DNA of 64,000 bases, taken from assembly GCA_937864035.1 (NCBI GenBank), contig CALMIO010000004.1, positions 62,001 through 126,000 of the forward strand, read 5' to 3'. The first letter of the stretch is position 1. Each line of letters starts with the position of its first letter. Positions 47,706 to 56,095 of the stretch are shown one piece after another. The stretch comes from an uncultured Pseudomonadota bacterium (GTDB lineage: Bacteria > Bdellovibrionota_C > UBA2361 > CALMIO01). The translations under genes and the position numbers were made by a program. Under the pieces are notes generated by a model that worked only from the letters and a program-made list of their open reading frames with translations, had not been told where the DNA came from and ran no database searches.

Positions 47706-47914
47706 TAGATTTGATATTGCTAAGGCTTATTTGGCGGTTTTATTCAAAGTTTATACTAGCGCTAGTCTAGTTTTTGCTAGAAAATTTCCCTCATTTTGCT
47801 GGTAAAATTTCCTGAAAAGAACTTAAAATTATTCACGCAAAATCGTGATCTTTTAACAATTGCCTTTTAGAATATCGCTCACCGATCGCAAAAAATAATA
47901 ATTTTCAAATTATC
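47706..47914. other. Intergenic region after the prepilin gene
   Basis: About 210 AT-rich bases with no coding frame and no clear terminator. It leads into the regulated promoter described next. Confidence 0.3.
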
Positions 47915-47950
47915 TTGCGTAATTTAAGGATTTTCTGTATAATTATACAG
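47915..47950 (+). promoter_or_regulatory. Promoter with a perfect 16-bp palindrome over the -10 box
   Basis: TTGCGT (47915-47920), a 17-base spacer and a perfect TATAAT (47938-47943) form a sigma-70-type promoter. CTGTATAATTATACAG (47935-47950), a perfect palindrome, covers the -10 box. The winged-helix gene starts 46 bases later. A dimeric repressor bound here would block RNA polymerase, so autoregulation by the downstream protein is likely. Confidence 0.6.
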
Positions 47951-47995
47951 CTTTCTTTTTGTACCAAACCTACCAAGTCTATACACTATTACACT

Positions 47996-48340
47996 ATGAG
48001 TGGAAACGATTATATTGTTGATGTTAAAAAAACAGAGGGGAATAATAGCTCTATTAAAAGCAGAATTTTTAATGTTTCAACGATTAGTCAAATTAATATT
48101 TTAAAAGCTCTAGCAAATAGCTCGACTAAAAGTGGTCGTAGAGCGAGCACGATGTCGGTTGTTGAAATTGCTAAGCGTAGCGCTATAGGTGATGAAAAAG
48201 AGACCATTCGCTATTTATACATCCTAGAAGGGCAACGTCTGGTTTCGCCCCAGCCGCCTGGTGATTTTACTGCTAAATTTTGGGCAATTACGCCCCAAGG
48301 TCTCGATCTGTTAAAAAGTGTTGTTAAAGTTGCCGCCTAG
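47996..48340 (+). CDS. Winged-helix DNA-binding protein
   Basis: 114 residues from this ATG. The longer in-frame TTG start at 47915 is rejected because it coincides with the -35 box. Residues about 28-110 form one winged helix: ISQINILKALANSSTK, then a disordered Gly-Arg loop, MSVVEIAKRSAIGDEKETIR as helices 2-3, and the wing with FTAKFWAITPQGLDLL, where the ending ITPQGLDLL is typical of PadR/ArsR-like helices. Probably a small dimeric regulator; the ligand is unknown. It is not obviously part of the lol operon, which begins 69 bases downstream. Confidence 0.75.
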   Translation: MSGNDYIVDVKKTEGNNSSIKSRIFNVSTISQINILKALANSSTKSGRRASTMSVVEIAKRSAIGDEKETIRYLYILEGQRLVSPQPPGDFTAKFWAITPQGLDLLKSVVKVAA

Positions 48341-48409
48341 CCCTTGGTGAATCTTAATTTTGAAATTTGGGCGGGGCTTTTTACTAAATCTTTACGATAG
48401 TCCTCATAG

Positions 48410-49702
48410 GTGAGATCATATATTTCGTTTCTATCTAATCGTTATCTCTGGGCTCGAAAAGGAGAAGCCTTTATAACAATTATCACATTAATTTCGATTA
48501 TTGGGGTTGCCCTTGGGGTTGCTGTTATTAATGTTGTCATGGCGGTAATGACCGGTTTTGAATCTGATTTTCGAGAGCGTGTTTTTGGTGGCAATGCCCA
48601 CATTACTATCAGAGATCTCTCAGGCTCTCTGTCTAATTGGGAGGATCTTTTAGAGAGAATTAACAAAGATCAAACCGAGATAATTTCAGCTCTCCCTTTT
48701 ACTCAAAACCAAGCTCTTTTAAGCTTCGCGAATCGCACCGCTGGCGTTGTTGTTAGGGGAATAACTAAGGCTGAAGCGGCATTTGGAGAGCAAAAAAAGC
48801 TTTTTAAAAACGGCGAGGATTTACAATTGCTATTTGAAGATTCTAAGCAACTTGAAAAAAGGGAAGATCCGTTAACTGAAGGTAAGGCTGAAGCGCTTTC
48901 TGACTACCTTGATCCTATAGCTATTGGCGGCGAGTTAGCACGTTCGCTAGGAGTACAGCCGGGGGATGTTGTAACTATTGTTTCTCCGCAAATTATCTCT
49001 TCTCCTTTTGGCGCTTCGCCAAGATTAAAACGTTTCCGCGTGGCAAAGATATTTTCCTTGGCATTTTCGGATCTTGAATCCGCGGTTGTTTATTTGAGTT
49101 TAGACCAGGCACAGAGATTTTTTAGATTGGGTGATAAAGTTAGCGGTATTGATATAAGAATTACCAATCCGATGGATAGCGGCGCAATAGCTCGTTCTCT
49201 TTATGCAAAGTATTTGCATAATTATCCAAAATTTTACCTCCAAGACTGGGCGGAGAACAATCGTCCATTGTGGGAGGCGATTAAACTTGAAAAGCGGGTA
49301 TACTTTATAGTTTTGCTCCTTATTATAGTTATGGCAAGTTTTTCCATTATTACGACTTTGATAATGATAGTGCTTGAGAAAAGACGAGACATAGCATTGC
49401 TCAAGAGCTTTGGGGCGACCGATTTAGGAGTAGCGCTTGTGTTTGTCAGGCTTGGAACGATTATTGGTTTGGTTGGCACATTAACCGGGGTGTTGTTGGG
49501 GGTGGTTGGATGCTTTGCTCTTAGGGAGTACGGTTTTCCGCTTGATGAAAGGGTTTTTATGATCTCAACCGTGCCAGTGCGGCTCGAAGCTGTGAATTTC
49601 ATTGGTTCGGCTTTGGCGGCGTTTCTGATCTGTGTTTTGGCGACTATTTATCCATCTTTGAGGGCAGCTAGAATTGCTCCATCTGAAGGATTACGCTACT
49701 AG
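48410..49702 (+). CDS. lolC: Lipoprotein-releasing ABC transporter permease LolC/E
   Basis: Extracts mature lipoproteins from the inner membrane for LolA. 430 residues: one N-terminal membrane helix (ITLISIIGVALGVAVINVVM), a large periplasmic domain, and three C-terminal helices of the FtsX fold (VLLLIIVMASFSIITTLIMI and the pair after). The start RYLWARKGEAFITIITLISI is the family hallmark. Only one LolC/E gene is present, so it may act as a homodimer, as in lineages with a single Lol permease. GTG start. lolD follows after 43 bases. Confidence 0.93.
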   Translation: MRSYISFLSNRYLWARKGEAFITIITLISIIGVALGVAVINVVMAVMTGFESDFRERVFGGNAHITIRDLSGSLSNWEDLLERINKDQTEIISALPFTQNQALLSFANRTAGVVVRGITKAEAAFGEQKKLFKNGEDLQLLFEDSKQLEKREDPLTEGKAEALSDYLDPIAIGGELARSLGVQPGDVVTIVSPQIISSPFGASPRLKRFRVAKIFSLAFSDLESAVVYLSLDQAQRFFRLGDKVSGIDIRITNPMDSGAIARSLYAKYLHNYPKFYLQDWAENNRPLWEAIKLEKRVYFIVLLLIIVMASFSIITTLIMIVLEKRRDIALLKSFGATDLGVALVFVRLGTIIGLVGTLTGVLLGVVGCFALREYGFPLDERVFMISTVPVRLEAVNFIGSALAAFLICVLATIYPSLRAARIAPSEGLRY

Positions 49703-49745
49703 CTAATATACACAATGTTTTGTGTTTGTGACTTAAAAAATATTA

Positions 49746-50435
49746 ATGAGATCTTATAAAGAGATTGTTATTCGTAGTTTGCGGAAAGAATATAGCGATG
49801 CTGACCGCAGATTGCTTATTATTGAAGATCTTTCTTATAGGATTTCTCTTCAAAGATCGCTCGCGATAATTGGGCGCTCCGGAGTTGGTAAATCAACTTT
49901 GCTCCATCTATTATCAGGTTTGGATCGACCAACTGCTGGCTCTGTTTTTTTTGATGATCTTGATATTTTTTCTTTACGCGGACGCGAGCTTGCCAATTTT
50001 CGCTCTCAAACCTTAGGGTTTATCTTTCAAGCTCATAATTTGTTGCTTGACTTTAGCGCTTTGGAAAATGTTGCCCTGCCATTGATTGTTGGGGGGTTGA
50101 GGCGCGCTAAGGCGATTTTAAAGGCCGAAGAGCTTTTGGTTCAAGTTGGTTTGGCTGATCGTTTGAATCATTTACCATCCCGCCTTTCTGGCGGGGAACA
50201 GCAGAGAGTCGCTATAGCCAGAGCTTTGGTTAACATGCCGGCGGTCGTTTTTGCCGATGAGCCGACCGGCAGCTTGGATCCTAAAACTGCCGTGGAGGTT
50301 GCGGAAATATTGCTTAATTCAGTAAAGTCTAGGGGGGCTATGTTATTGGCTGTGACACACAACAAAGAGTTTGCTAAGATGCTGGACGATACTTTAGAAA
50401 TGAGAGCTGGAGGTTTCTTGCAAGGTTGCCCTTGA
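49746..50435 (+). CDS. lolD: Lipoprotein-releasing ABC transporter ATPase LolD
   Basis: ATPase partner of LolC. Walker A GRSGVGKST (43-51), Q-loop LGFIFQAHNLLLDFSALENV, signature LSGGEQQRVAIARAL, Walker B VVFADEPTGSLD, and the H-loop His in LAVTHNKEF. The LolD-type pattern FIFQ-x-HNLL is kept. 229 residues is normal. The bamA start lies 17 bases after its stop. Confidence 0.95.
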   Translation: MRSYKEIVIRSLRKEYSDADRRLLIIEDLSYRISLQRSLAIIGRSGVGKSTLLHLLSGLDRPTAGSVFFDDLDIFSLRGRELANFRSQTLGFIFQAHNLLLDFSALENVALPLIVGGLRRAKAILKAEELLVQVGLADRLNHLPSRLSGGEQQRVAIARALVNMPAVVFADEPTGSLDPKTAVEVAEILLNSVKSRGAMLLAVTHNKEFAKMLDDTLEMRAGGFLQGCP

Positions 50436-50452
50436 TAATTTCGAGAAATTTT

Positions 50453-52840
50453 ATGAGGTATGTAATAATTAACTTTTCTTTTGCTGTTGCTATATTTTTT
50501 GGAGCATTGCTTTCTTTACAGCTTGTTATGCCGCCAGCCATGGCGCAAGATAAAAAAGATCAACTAGTTGATATTAAAGAAAAAAAATCTTTATCAGGAG
50601 AGAAGATTGTTGCTGTTCAGATTGAAGGAAACAGAAGGATAGATCTTGAAGCCCTTCGGTTGCAGATTAACAGTAAGCCGGGTCAACTAGATCGCGCCAA
50701 AGTCAGCGATGATGTCAAGACTCTTTATAACACTGGTTTTTTTGATCAAGTTGTTGTTTCTCTAGTGACTCCGGAAAAAGGCAAAAGCGATTTTCCTAGA
50801 GGCAGTGGATATATTTTAAAATTTTCTTTAAGTGAGCGTCCGGTTGTCAGAAAGATCTTAGTTCAAGGCAATAAAGAGATTAAAGAGAGTCAACTAGAGG
50901 AGGTTTTTAGGCTGGGAGCGAACCGTTTTTTGGATCGCGCTCGGATTGATGCTCTTATTAAACAAGGTGTCTCGTATTATCAGTCGAGAGGCTTTTATGA
51001 TGTAAATATAGATTATGCGGTTACGCCAGTGATGGACGATCAGGTTGATTTAACATTTAAGATTACGGAAGGAGATAAGTTCAAAATAAAAGAGATCCGC
51101 TTTGTCGGGATCAACAAATTGTCAGAAAGCGACCTACTCAGCGAAATTGAGACGCGTCGTTATAAATGGTGGAGTTCTTGGCTTTTAGGCACTGGTCGGG
51201 TAAACCAAGCGCAACTTGACAATGATCAGATTATTTTGCGTCAGTATCTTTTGGATAATGGTTTTATTGAGGGTAATGTTTCTGCTCCTGTTATTACTCG
51301 CCTTGATAATCGGCGAATGTTAGTTGAATTTAGAATAGAGGAAGGTCCGCAATATAAAATTGGGCAGATTGCCGCTAGCGGAGATTTGATAGATGGCGAC
51401 TCGCAAAAAACTATTGATGGTGTTTCTAGTAAAGTAGGAGAGATTTTTAGCGCTAAAGTTATACGCGAAGATGCTTTTAAAATATCGGAGAAGTTTACAG
51501 ATCGCGGTTACGCTTTTGTTAACGTAGTGCCAAACACTAATGTTGATCAGGTGGCAAAACTTGTAAATTTGGATTTTTCAATTACTCAAGGCAATCCGGT
51601 TAATATTAGGAGAATCAATATTCGCGGTACGGAGAAGACCTATGATAACGTTGTTCGCCGCGAAATGATGGTTGATGAGCAAGATCTTTATTCGAGCTCT
51701 AAGTTGAAAAGAAGTCAACAACGGCTTGAGAGGACAGGTTTATTTCAGGAGGTTAGTGTTTCTACAGAGCCAACAAACGAACAAGACAAGGTTGATGTCA
51801 ATGTTGGGATTAAAGAGGCGCAAACCGGCAATTTTTCGATAGGTGGTGGTTATGCTAGTCAGGATGGATTTTTATTTACTTCGCGGATATCGGAGGCGAA
51901 TCTTTTTGGCACTGGTCGCTCTTTGACGGCTTTGGCTGAAGCTGGCGGACAGCGTAACCAACTTAGCTTGGGTTTTTTTGATCCGAGAATTAATGATTCA
52001 AACATATCTGGTAGAAGTCAAGGGTTTCGCACTGAGTACATATTTCAAGATTTTAATAAACGATTTTCCGGTGGTAATCTCTCTTTTGGCTATAATTTGG
52101 ATGAGCTCTTCGGTGAGTGGGCTGATGGTATTACAGCAAATTTGAAATATGAGTTAATGAGCGCGGCTATTGTCAACATCAATAATGAAAGTGCGGCTGA
52201 TTTTGTAAAACAATCGGCTGGTTCGCAAATGGTTTCCGCGATTACTCCTTCTTTGCTTAGAAACACCATCAATAATCCTTTTAATCCCGTCTCTGGTTCG
52301 CGGCAAAGTCTCTCTTTTGAGCAGGCAGGGTTAGGTGGCGAAGCTGATTATTATATTATAGAATCGCGTAACGCTTTCTTTTGGCCATTATTTCGGACAA
52401 CTTTTGGTGATATAGTTTTCTCGTTTAGAGCGGAATTTGATTATGGAAAAGGACGCGGAGATGATGGACGCTTGCCTCTTTTTAAGAGGTATTTTGCTGG
52501 TGGTATCAATTCGATTCGCGGCTTTAGAGCTAGGGCACTCTCTCCAAAAGATGAAAATGGCAACGAATTTGGAGGTAATAAACAGTTTGTTTCTAATTTT
52601 GACCTAATATTTCCTTTGTTTAATTCGATTGGACTTAGAGGGGTTGTTTTTTATGATTTCGGAAACGTTTTTGATGACAACCAAAAGTTAGATTTTGGAG
52701 AGTTAAGGGAAGCCGCTGGAGTTGGTTTGAGGTGGAATTCGCCGCTAGGTCCTCTAAGAGTTGAGTTTGGGTTCCCAAGAGATCGTGATCCCGGCGACCG
52801 CCAGATGGTTACCTTATTCTCTTTTGGGGCTCCTTTTTAG
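50453..52840 (+). CDS. bamA: Outer-membrane assembly factor BamA
   Basis: Central subunit of the machine inserting beta-barrels. I begin at this ATG, giving a signal peptide with cleavage after MAQ (about residue 33). A TTG 27 bases upstream lies inside lolD's end. Five POTRA domains occupy roughly residues 45-420 (IVAVQIEGNRRIDLEALRLQ, VRKILVQGNKEIKESQLEEV, IKEIRFVGINKLSESDLLSE and two more). The C-terminal 16-strand barrel ends with the aromatic VTLFSFGAPF. The lid motif LRGVVFYDFGNVFDD and VGLRWNSPLGPLRVEFGFP are present. 795 residues. Confidence 0.96.
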   Translation: MRYVIINFSFAVAIFFGALLSLQLVMPPAMAQDKKDQLVDIKEKKSLSGEKIVAVQIEGNRRIDLEALRLQINSKPGQLDRAKVSDDVKTLYNTGFFDQVVVSLVTPEKGKSDFPRGSGYILKFSLSERPVVRKILVQGNKEIKESQLEEVFRLGANRFLDRARIDALIKQGVSYYQSRGFYDVNIDYAVTPVMDDQVDLTFKITEGDKFKIKEIRFVGINKLSESDLLSEIETRRYKWWSSWLLGTGRVNQAQLDNDQIILRQYLLDNGFIEGNVSAPVITRLDNRRMLVEFRIEEGPQYKIGQIAASGDLIDGDSQKTIDGVSSKVGEIFSAKVIREDAFKISEKFTDRGYAFVNVVPNTNVDQVAKLVNLDFSITQGNPVNIRRINIRGTEKTYDNVVRREMMVDEQDLYSSSKLKRSQQRLERTGLFQEVSVSTEPTNEQDKVDVNVGIKEAQTGNFSIGGGYASQDGFLFTSRISEANLFGTGRSLTALAEAGGQRNQLSLGFFDPRINDSNISGRSQGFRTEYIFQDFNKRFSGGNLSFGYNLDELFGEWADGITANLKYELMSAAIVNINNESAADFVKQSAGSQMVSAITPSLLRNTINNPFNPVSGSRQSLSFEQAGLGGEADYYIIESRNAFFWPLFRTTFGDIVFSFRAEFDYGKGRGDDGRLPLFKRYFAGGINSIRGFRARALSPKDENGNEFGGNKQFVSNFDLIFPLFNSIGLRGVVFYDFGNVFDDNQKLDFGELREAAGVGLRWNSPLGPLRVEFGFPRDRDPGDRQMVTLFSFGAPF

Positions 52841-52845
52841 TAAGT

Positions 52846-53379
52846 ATGGTTGCGATTATGAATATCTATAAAAAATATATTATTTTTGCCCTTTCGTTTC
52901 TATTTTTTCCTCACTCTCTGATATTTGCTGGCGAAAAAGACGCGATTTATGTTGTTGATATGCAACAGTTAATTGATAAATCAGAGATGGGCAAAAAAGC
53001 GACGGTGATTCTTGAGAAAGAGAAATCTCAAAAAATGGCTCAACTTGAAAATTTAAAGATGGAGCTCCAAAAGATTGCTGAAGAATACGCAAAACAAGAA
53101 GCATTTTTATCTGATGAGGCAAGGATTGCTAAAAGAGAGACGGTTCTTAAAAAACAACGCGAATTTCAAACAAAGCAACAAGATGTAATGCGAGAGATTG
53201 ATGGAATTTTTCGTCGGGAGGTGGGAACGATTATTAAGAGAGCTGAAGATATTTTGAAACAGATTAGCAAAGAGAGAGCTTTAAAGGTTGTTATTGAGAA
53301 AGATCCTAGGTTAGTCATATATGTTTCGCCGGAGTATGATTTGACCTATGATATTCTCAAAAAACTTGATGCTACTTAG
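52846..53379 (+). CDS. skp: Skp/OmpH-family periplasmic chaperone
   Basis: Holds unfolded outer-membrane proteins. Signal peptide with cleavage near IFAGEKD (about 29). The mature part begins YVVDMQQLIDKSEMGKKATV, the usual Skp strand, then two long coiled-coil helices (about 60-140), then VVIEKDPRLVIYVSPEYDLT, the returning beta part. 177 residues is normal. It follows bamA by 5 bases. lpxD, which usually follows skp, is absent. Confidence 0.92.
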   Translation: MVAIMNIYKKYIIFALSFLFFPHSLIFAGEKDAIYVVDMQQLIDKSEMGKKATVILEKEKSQKMAQLENLKMELQKIAEEYAKQEAFLSDEARIAKRETVLKKQREFQTKQQDVMREIDGIFRREVGTIIKRAEDILKQISKERALKVVIEKDPRLVIYVSPEYDLTYDILKKLDAT

Positions 53380-53450
53380 GAAAAGAAAGGTTGATTGCTT
53401 ATTGTTGCCAATGATATTGTCATAAGGGTATTAAAATTTTATAAATTCTA

Positions 53451-53900
53451 ATGGAAGAAATAAAAACGGTTTTCGACTATGCACAAATTATTGAAATAAT
53501 TCCACACCGTTATCCTTTTTTGTTCGTGGATAGAATAATTGAATTTGAGGATAATAAAAAAATAGTCGGCATTAAAAATGTAACCATAAATGAACCGTTT
53601 TTTGTCGGACATTTCCCCGGTAGGCCAGTTATGCCGGGAGTTTTGGCGCTTGAGGCAATGGCTCAGGTTGCAGCGATTTTCGCGATTAAATCAAAAGATG
53701 GCGTTTTGCCGGGTAAAACTGTTTTTCTGACCGGTGTCAATAATGTTAAATGGCGCAAACAGATCTTGCCGGGAGATACGTTAACGATTGAGATGGTTTC
53801 GGTAAAAAAGCGTCGTCCTCTATGGATTATGGCTGGTTCTGTCTTTGTTGATGGTAAGCAGGCGGTCAGCGCCGAAATTTCAGCGGCTGAGGCAGATTGA
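53451..53900 (+). CDS. fabZ: 3-hydroxyacyl-ACP dehydratase FabZ
   Basis: Dehydrates 3-hydroxyacyl-ACP in fatty-acid synthesis. The hotdog-fold catalytic pair is His54 and Glu68 in VGHFPGRPVMPGVLALEAMA. The start IIPHRYPFLFVDRIIE is standard, and 149 residues matches. The position between skp and lpxA is conserved in proteobacteria, because FabZ and LpxA compete for hydroxyacyl-ACP. Confidence 0.97.
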   Translation: MEEIKTVFDYAQIIEIIPHRYPFLFVDRIIEFEDNKKIVGIKNVTINEPFFVGHFPGRPVMPGVLALEAMAQVAAIFAIKSKDGVLPGKTVFLTGVNNVKWRKQILPGDTLTIEMVSVKKRRPLWIMAGSVFVDGKQAVSAEISAAEAD

Positions 53901-53946
53901 ATAATTAAAGATAAACAATTTTCCATATAAATTTATAACTCAAAAA

Positions 53947-54780
53947 ATGAAGCAGTTTTTTTCTGAACATTTGGGAGAACTTCATCCGACGGCGATAGTT
54001 TATCCGGGCGCCAAGATAGGAGCCGGTTCGCGCATCGGACCTTATTGTGTGATTGGTCCCAAGGTTGTTATTGGTGAGCGCAACATACTAGCTTCACATG
54101 TTGTGATTGATGGTGTTACCGAGATAGGATCTGATAATCAGATATTTCCCTTTGCCTCGCTTGGCACGAGACCTCAAGATCTAAAATTTCGCGGCGAAGA
54201 GAGCCGCCTAGTGATCGGTAATCAAAACTTAATTAGAGAATATGTGACAATCCAGCCAGGGACGCTAGGGGCAAAAATGTTGACAATAGTTGGTAATCAA
54301 AATCTTTTTATGGTTAATAGCCATTTGGGACATGATTCTCAAGTCGGCGACCGTAATATTATTGCCAATGGGGTTGCTATCGCTGGCCATGTAACGATAT
54401 CTAATGGGGTTATTCTCGGAGGTCTTTCTGCTGTTCATCAACATGTGCGGCTTGGAGATTTTGCTTTTGCTGGAGGAGGCGCAATGATCGTTAATGATGT
54501 TCCTCCCTTTTGTATGGTCAATGGTGATCGTGCCAGATTGGTTGGAATTAACGTGGTTGGTTTATCTCGCAATGGGTTTTCTACAGATGAAATTAGAGAG
54601 ATAAAAGAAGTTTATCGCAAATTATTTATTGCTGATGGTGTTTTTAAAGAGAGGCTTGCTGAACTTGAGCGGCAATTTGCCGAGCACCCACGCCTTAAAG
54701 AATTTTTTGCTTTCATTAAATCATCTGAACGCGGTATAGTTGGGGCTACTCGCAATCTGCCAAACTTAACGGAGCTTTAA
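53947..54780 (+). CDS. lpxA: UDP-N-acetylglucosamine acyltransferase LpxA
   Basis: First step of lipid A synthesis, acylating UDP-GlcNAc. A left-handed beta-helix of hexapeptide repeats begins at LHPTAIVYPGAKIGAGSRIG. The catalytic base is His129 in VNSHLGHDSQVG. REYVTIQPGT is the family pattern, and the C-terminal helical domain (EIREIKEVYRKLFIADGVFK) is present. 277 residues. Its presence shows an LPS-type outer membrane. Confidence 0.97.
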   Translation: MKQFFSEHLGELHPTAIVYPGAKIGAGSRIGPYCVIGPKVVIGERNILASHVVIDGVTEIGSDNQIFPFASLGTRPQDLKFRGEESRLVIGNQNLIREYVTIQPGTLGAKMLTIVGNQNLFMVNSHLGHDSQVGDRNIIANGVAIAGHVTISNGVILGGLSAVHQHVRLGDFAFAGGGAMIVNDVPPFCMVNGDRARLVGINVVGLSRNGFSTDEIREIKEVYRKLFIADGVFKERLAELERQFAEHPRLKEFFAFIKSSERGIVGATRNLPNLTEL

Positions 54781-54795
54781 GAGAGTTTTGCGGAC

Positions 54796-55650
54796 GTGGC
54801 TTTTGGCAAAAGATTATTGCGAAATTCTAAAAATTCCATAAAGACAAAGCTTGATTCTTTAAATTTACGGCCTCGCAAGAGTCGCGGTCAAAATTTTCTC
54901 TCCGATCCCGGTATTTTAGAGCGAATAGTTAATTTTTCTGAACCACAATTTGGATCAAAAATTGTTGAAATTGGTCCTGGTCTTGGAGCTTTAACTGCTT
55001 ATCTTGCAAAATTAACGGAGGATCTAACGGTAATTGAATTGCAGAGTGAGTTTTGCGATGAGTTGAACCGATCTTTTGCCAAGATAAAAATTATCAATCA
55101 GGATATCTTATCGGTTGATTTTTCGACCTTAGGAGATAATTTAATTGTTTATGGGAATATTCCTTACAACATCTCGACCGATATTATCTTTCATCTGATT
55201 AGGTATTCTAAGGTAATTAGCCGCGCGACTCTGGTTTTACAACGAGAGTTTGCTAGGAGATTATGCGCCAAACCTAATACAAAAGAGTATGGCTCGATTT
55301 CGGTTGCTTTACAGCTCAGGGCTAATTTAAAACTTGGGTTTGAGATTCAGGGCGGCGCCTTTACGCCGCCGGCAAATGTTGATTCTGCCCTATTAAGGAT
55401 TGATTTTTATAAAAAACTGCCTTATCCGATCGAGGATCAAAGGTTGTTTGAAAGGATTGTTAGGGCTAGTTTTAGCCATCGACGAAAAAAACTGGCAAAC
55501 TCGCTTAAATATTCTGGTATGGTTGAACCAGCCTTAGTTGAACCGGCTTTAAAATTGGCTGGAGTTGATGGAACGTTGCGCGCAGAAACACTAGATCTTG
55601 CCGATTTTTACAAGTTATATAGGGGTTTTTCTGATGTTTTTAAAGAATAA
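54796..55650 (+). CDS. rsmA: 16S rRNA dimethyladenosine transferase RsmA (KsgA)
   Basis: Dimethylates A1518 and A1519 of 16S rRNA. Signature LRPRKSRGQNFLSDPGILER, AdoMet motif VEIGPGLGALTAYLA, and catalytic NIPYNIS. The helical C-terminal domain (FERIVRASFSHRRKKLANSL) is complete. GTG start. It is the last gene of the lol-bam-lpx run and lies 15 bases after lpxA. Confidence 0.96.
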   Translation: MAFGKRLLRNSKNSIKTKLDSLNLRPRKSRGQNFLSDPGILERIVNFSEPQFGSKIVEIGPGLGALTAYLAKLTEDLTVIELQSEFCDELNRSFAKIKIINQDILSVDFSTLGDNLIVYGNIPYNISTDIIFHLIRYSKVISRATLVLQREFARRLCAKPNTKEYGSISVALQLRANLKLGFEIQGGAFTPPANVDSALLRIDFYKKLPYPIEDQRLFERIVRASFSHRRKKLANSLKYSGMVEPALVEPALKLAGVDGTLRAETLDLADFYKLYRGFSDVFKE

Positions 55651-56095
55651 TTCGTTGATTTCCCGTTTTCTTAATCGTTTTCTGGTTCGCTAGAAACTCT
55701 TACTTCCCTATTGGGATAGAGCTAATTCTAACGCATATCTGCTAAAGTTATCAGTTGTAGGAAATTTTCTATAATTATTTTATCTATATTTTGAAACTCA
55801 GCTTTTTATTTAGTTTTGTCGAAGTTATAATAATAGAAATGGCGATACCAGAAGATTATTTAATTGGTTAAAAAGATTCATAGCTCTTTTGCCTCTAAAT
55901 AGTTGTTCTATCTGCGCTTTGCGGTATTGTGACTCAGATTTTCTTAACAAAGAAACTCGGCGCCTTTAAAGCTTTGCTTATTTGTTTTTGGTGAAGCCGA
56001 TTAGTTTTTTATTCCTAGGTATGAATCGTTTCTTTTGCTTTGAGGATCTTAAATATTATAAAGGTTGTGCGACTGATAATAAAATTGGCTAAGTA
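55651..56095. other. 445-base gap before ctpA
   Basis: AT-rich and without a supported gene. The minus strand has a short open frame (about 55830-55950, MLRKSESQYRKAQIEQL and on) of 41 codons that I cannot classify; it may be a small protein or chance. I see no clear terminator for the rsmA operon. The ctpA promoter should lie in the last 100 bases. Confidence 0.3.

Noticed and set aside
47915..47995. TTG start extending the winged-helix gene by 27 residues
   Set aside because: The TTG is the -35 box and the extension covers the promoter palindrome; the extra residues do not look like protein.
55830..55950. Minus-strand 41-codon frame in the gap before ctpA
   Set aside because: Composition is acceptable, but there is no recognisable family, no ribosome site and the length is within chance.
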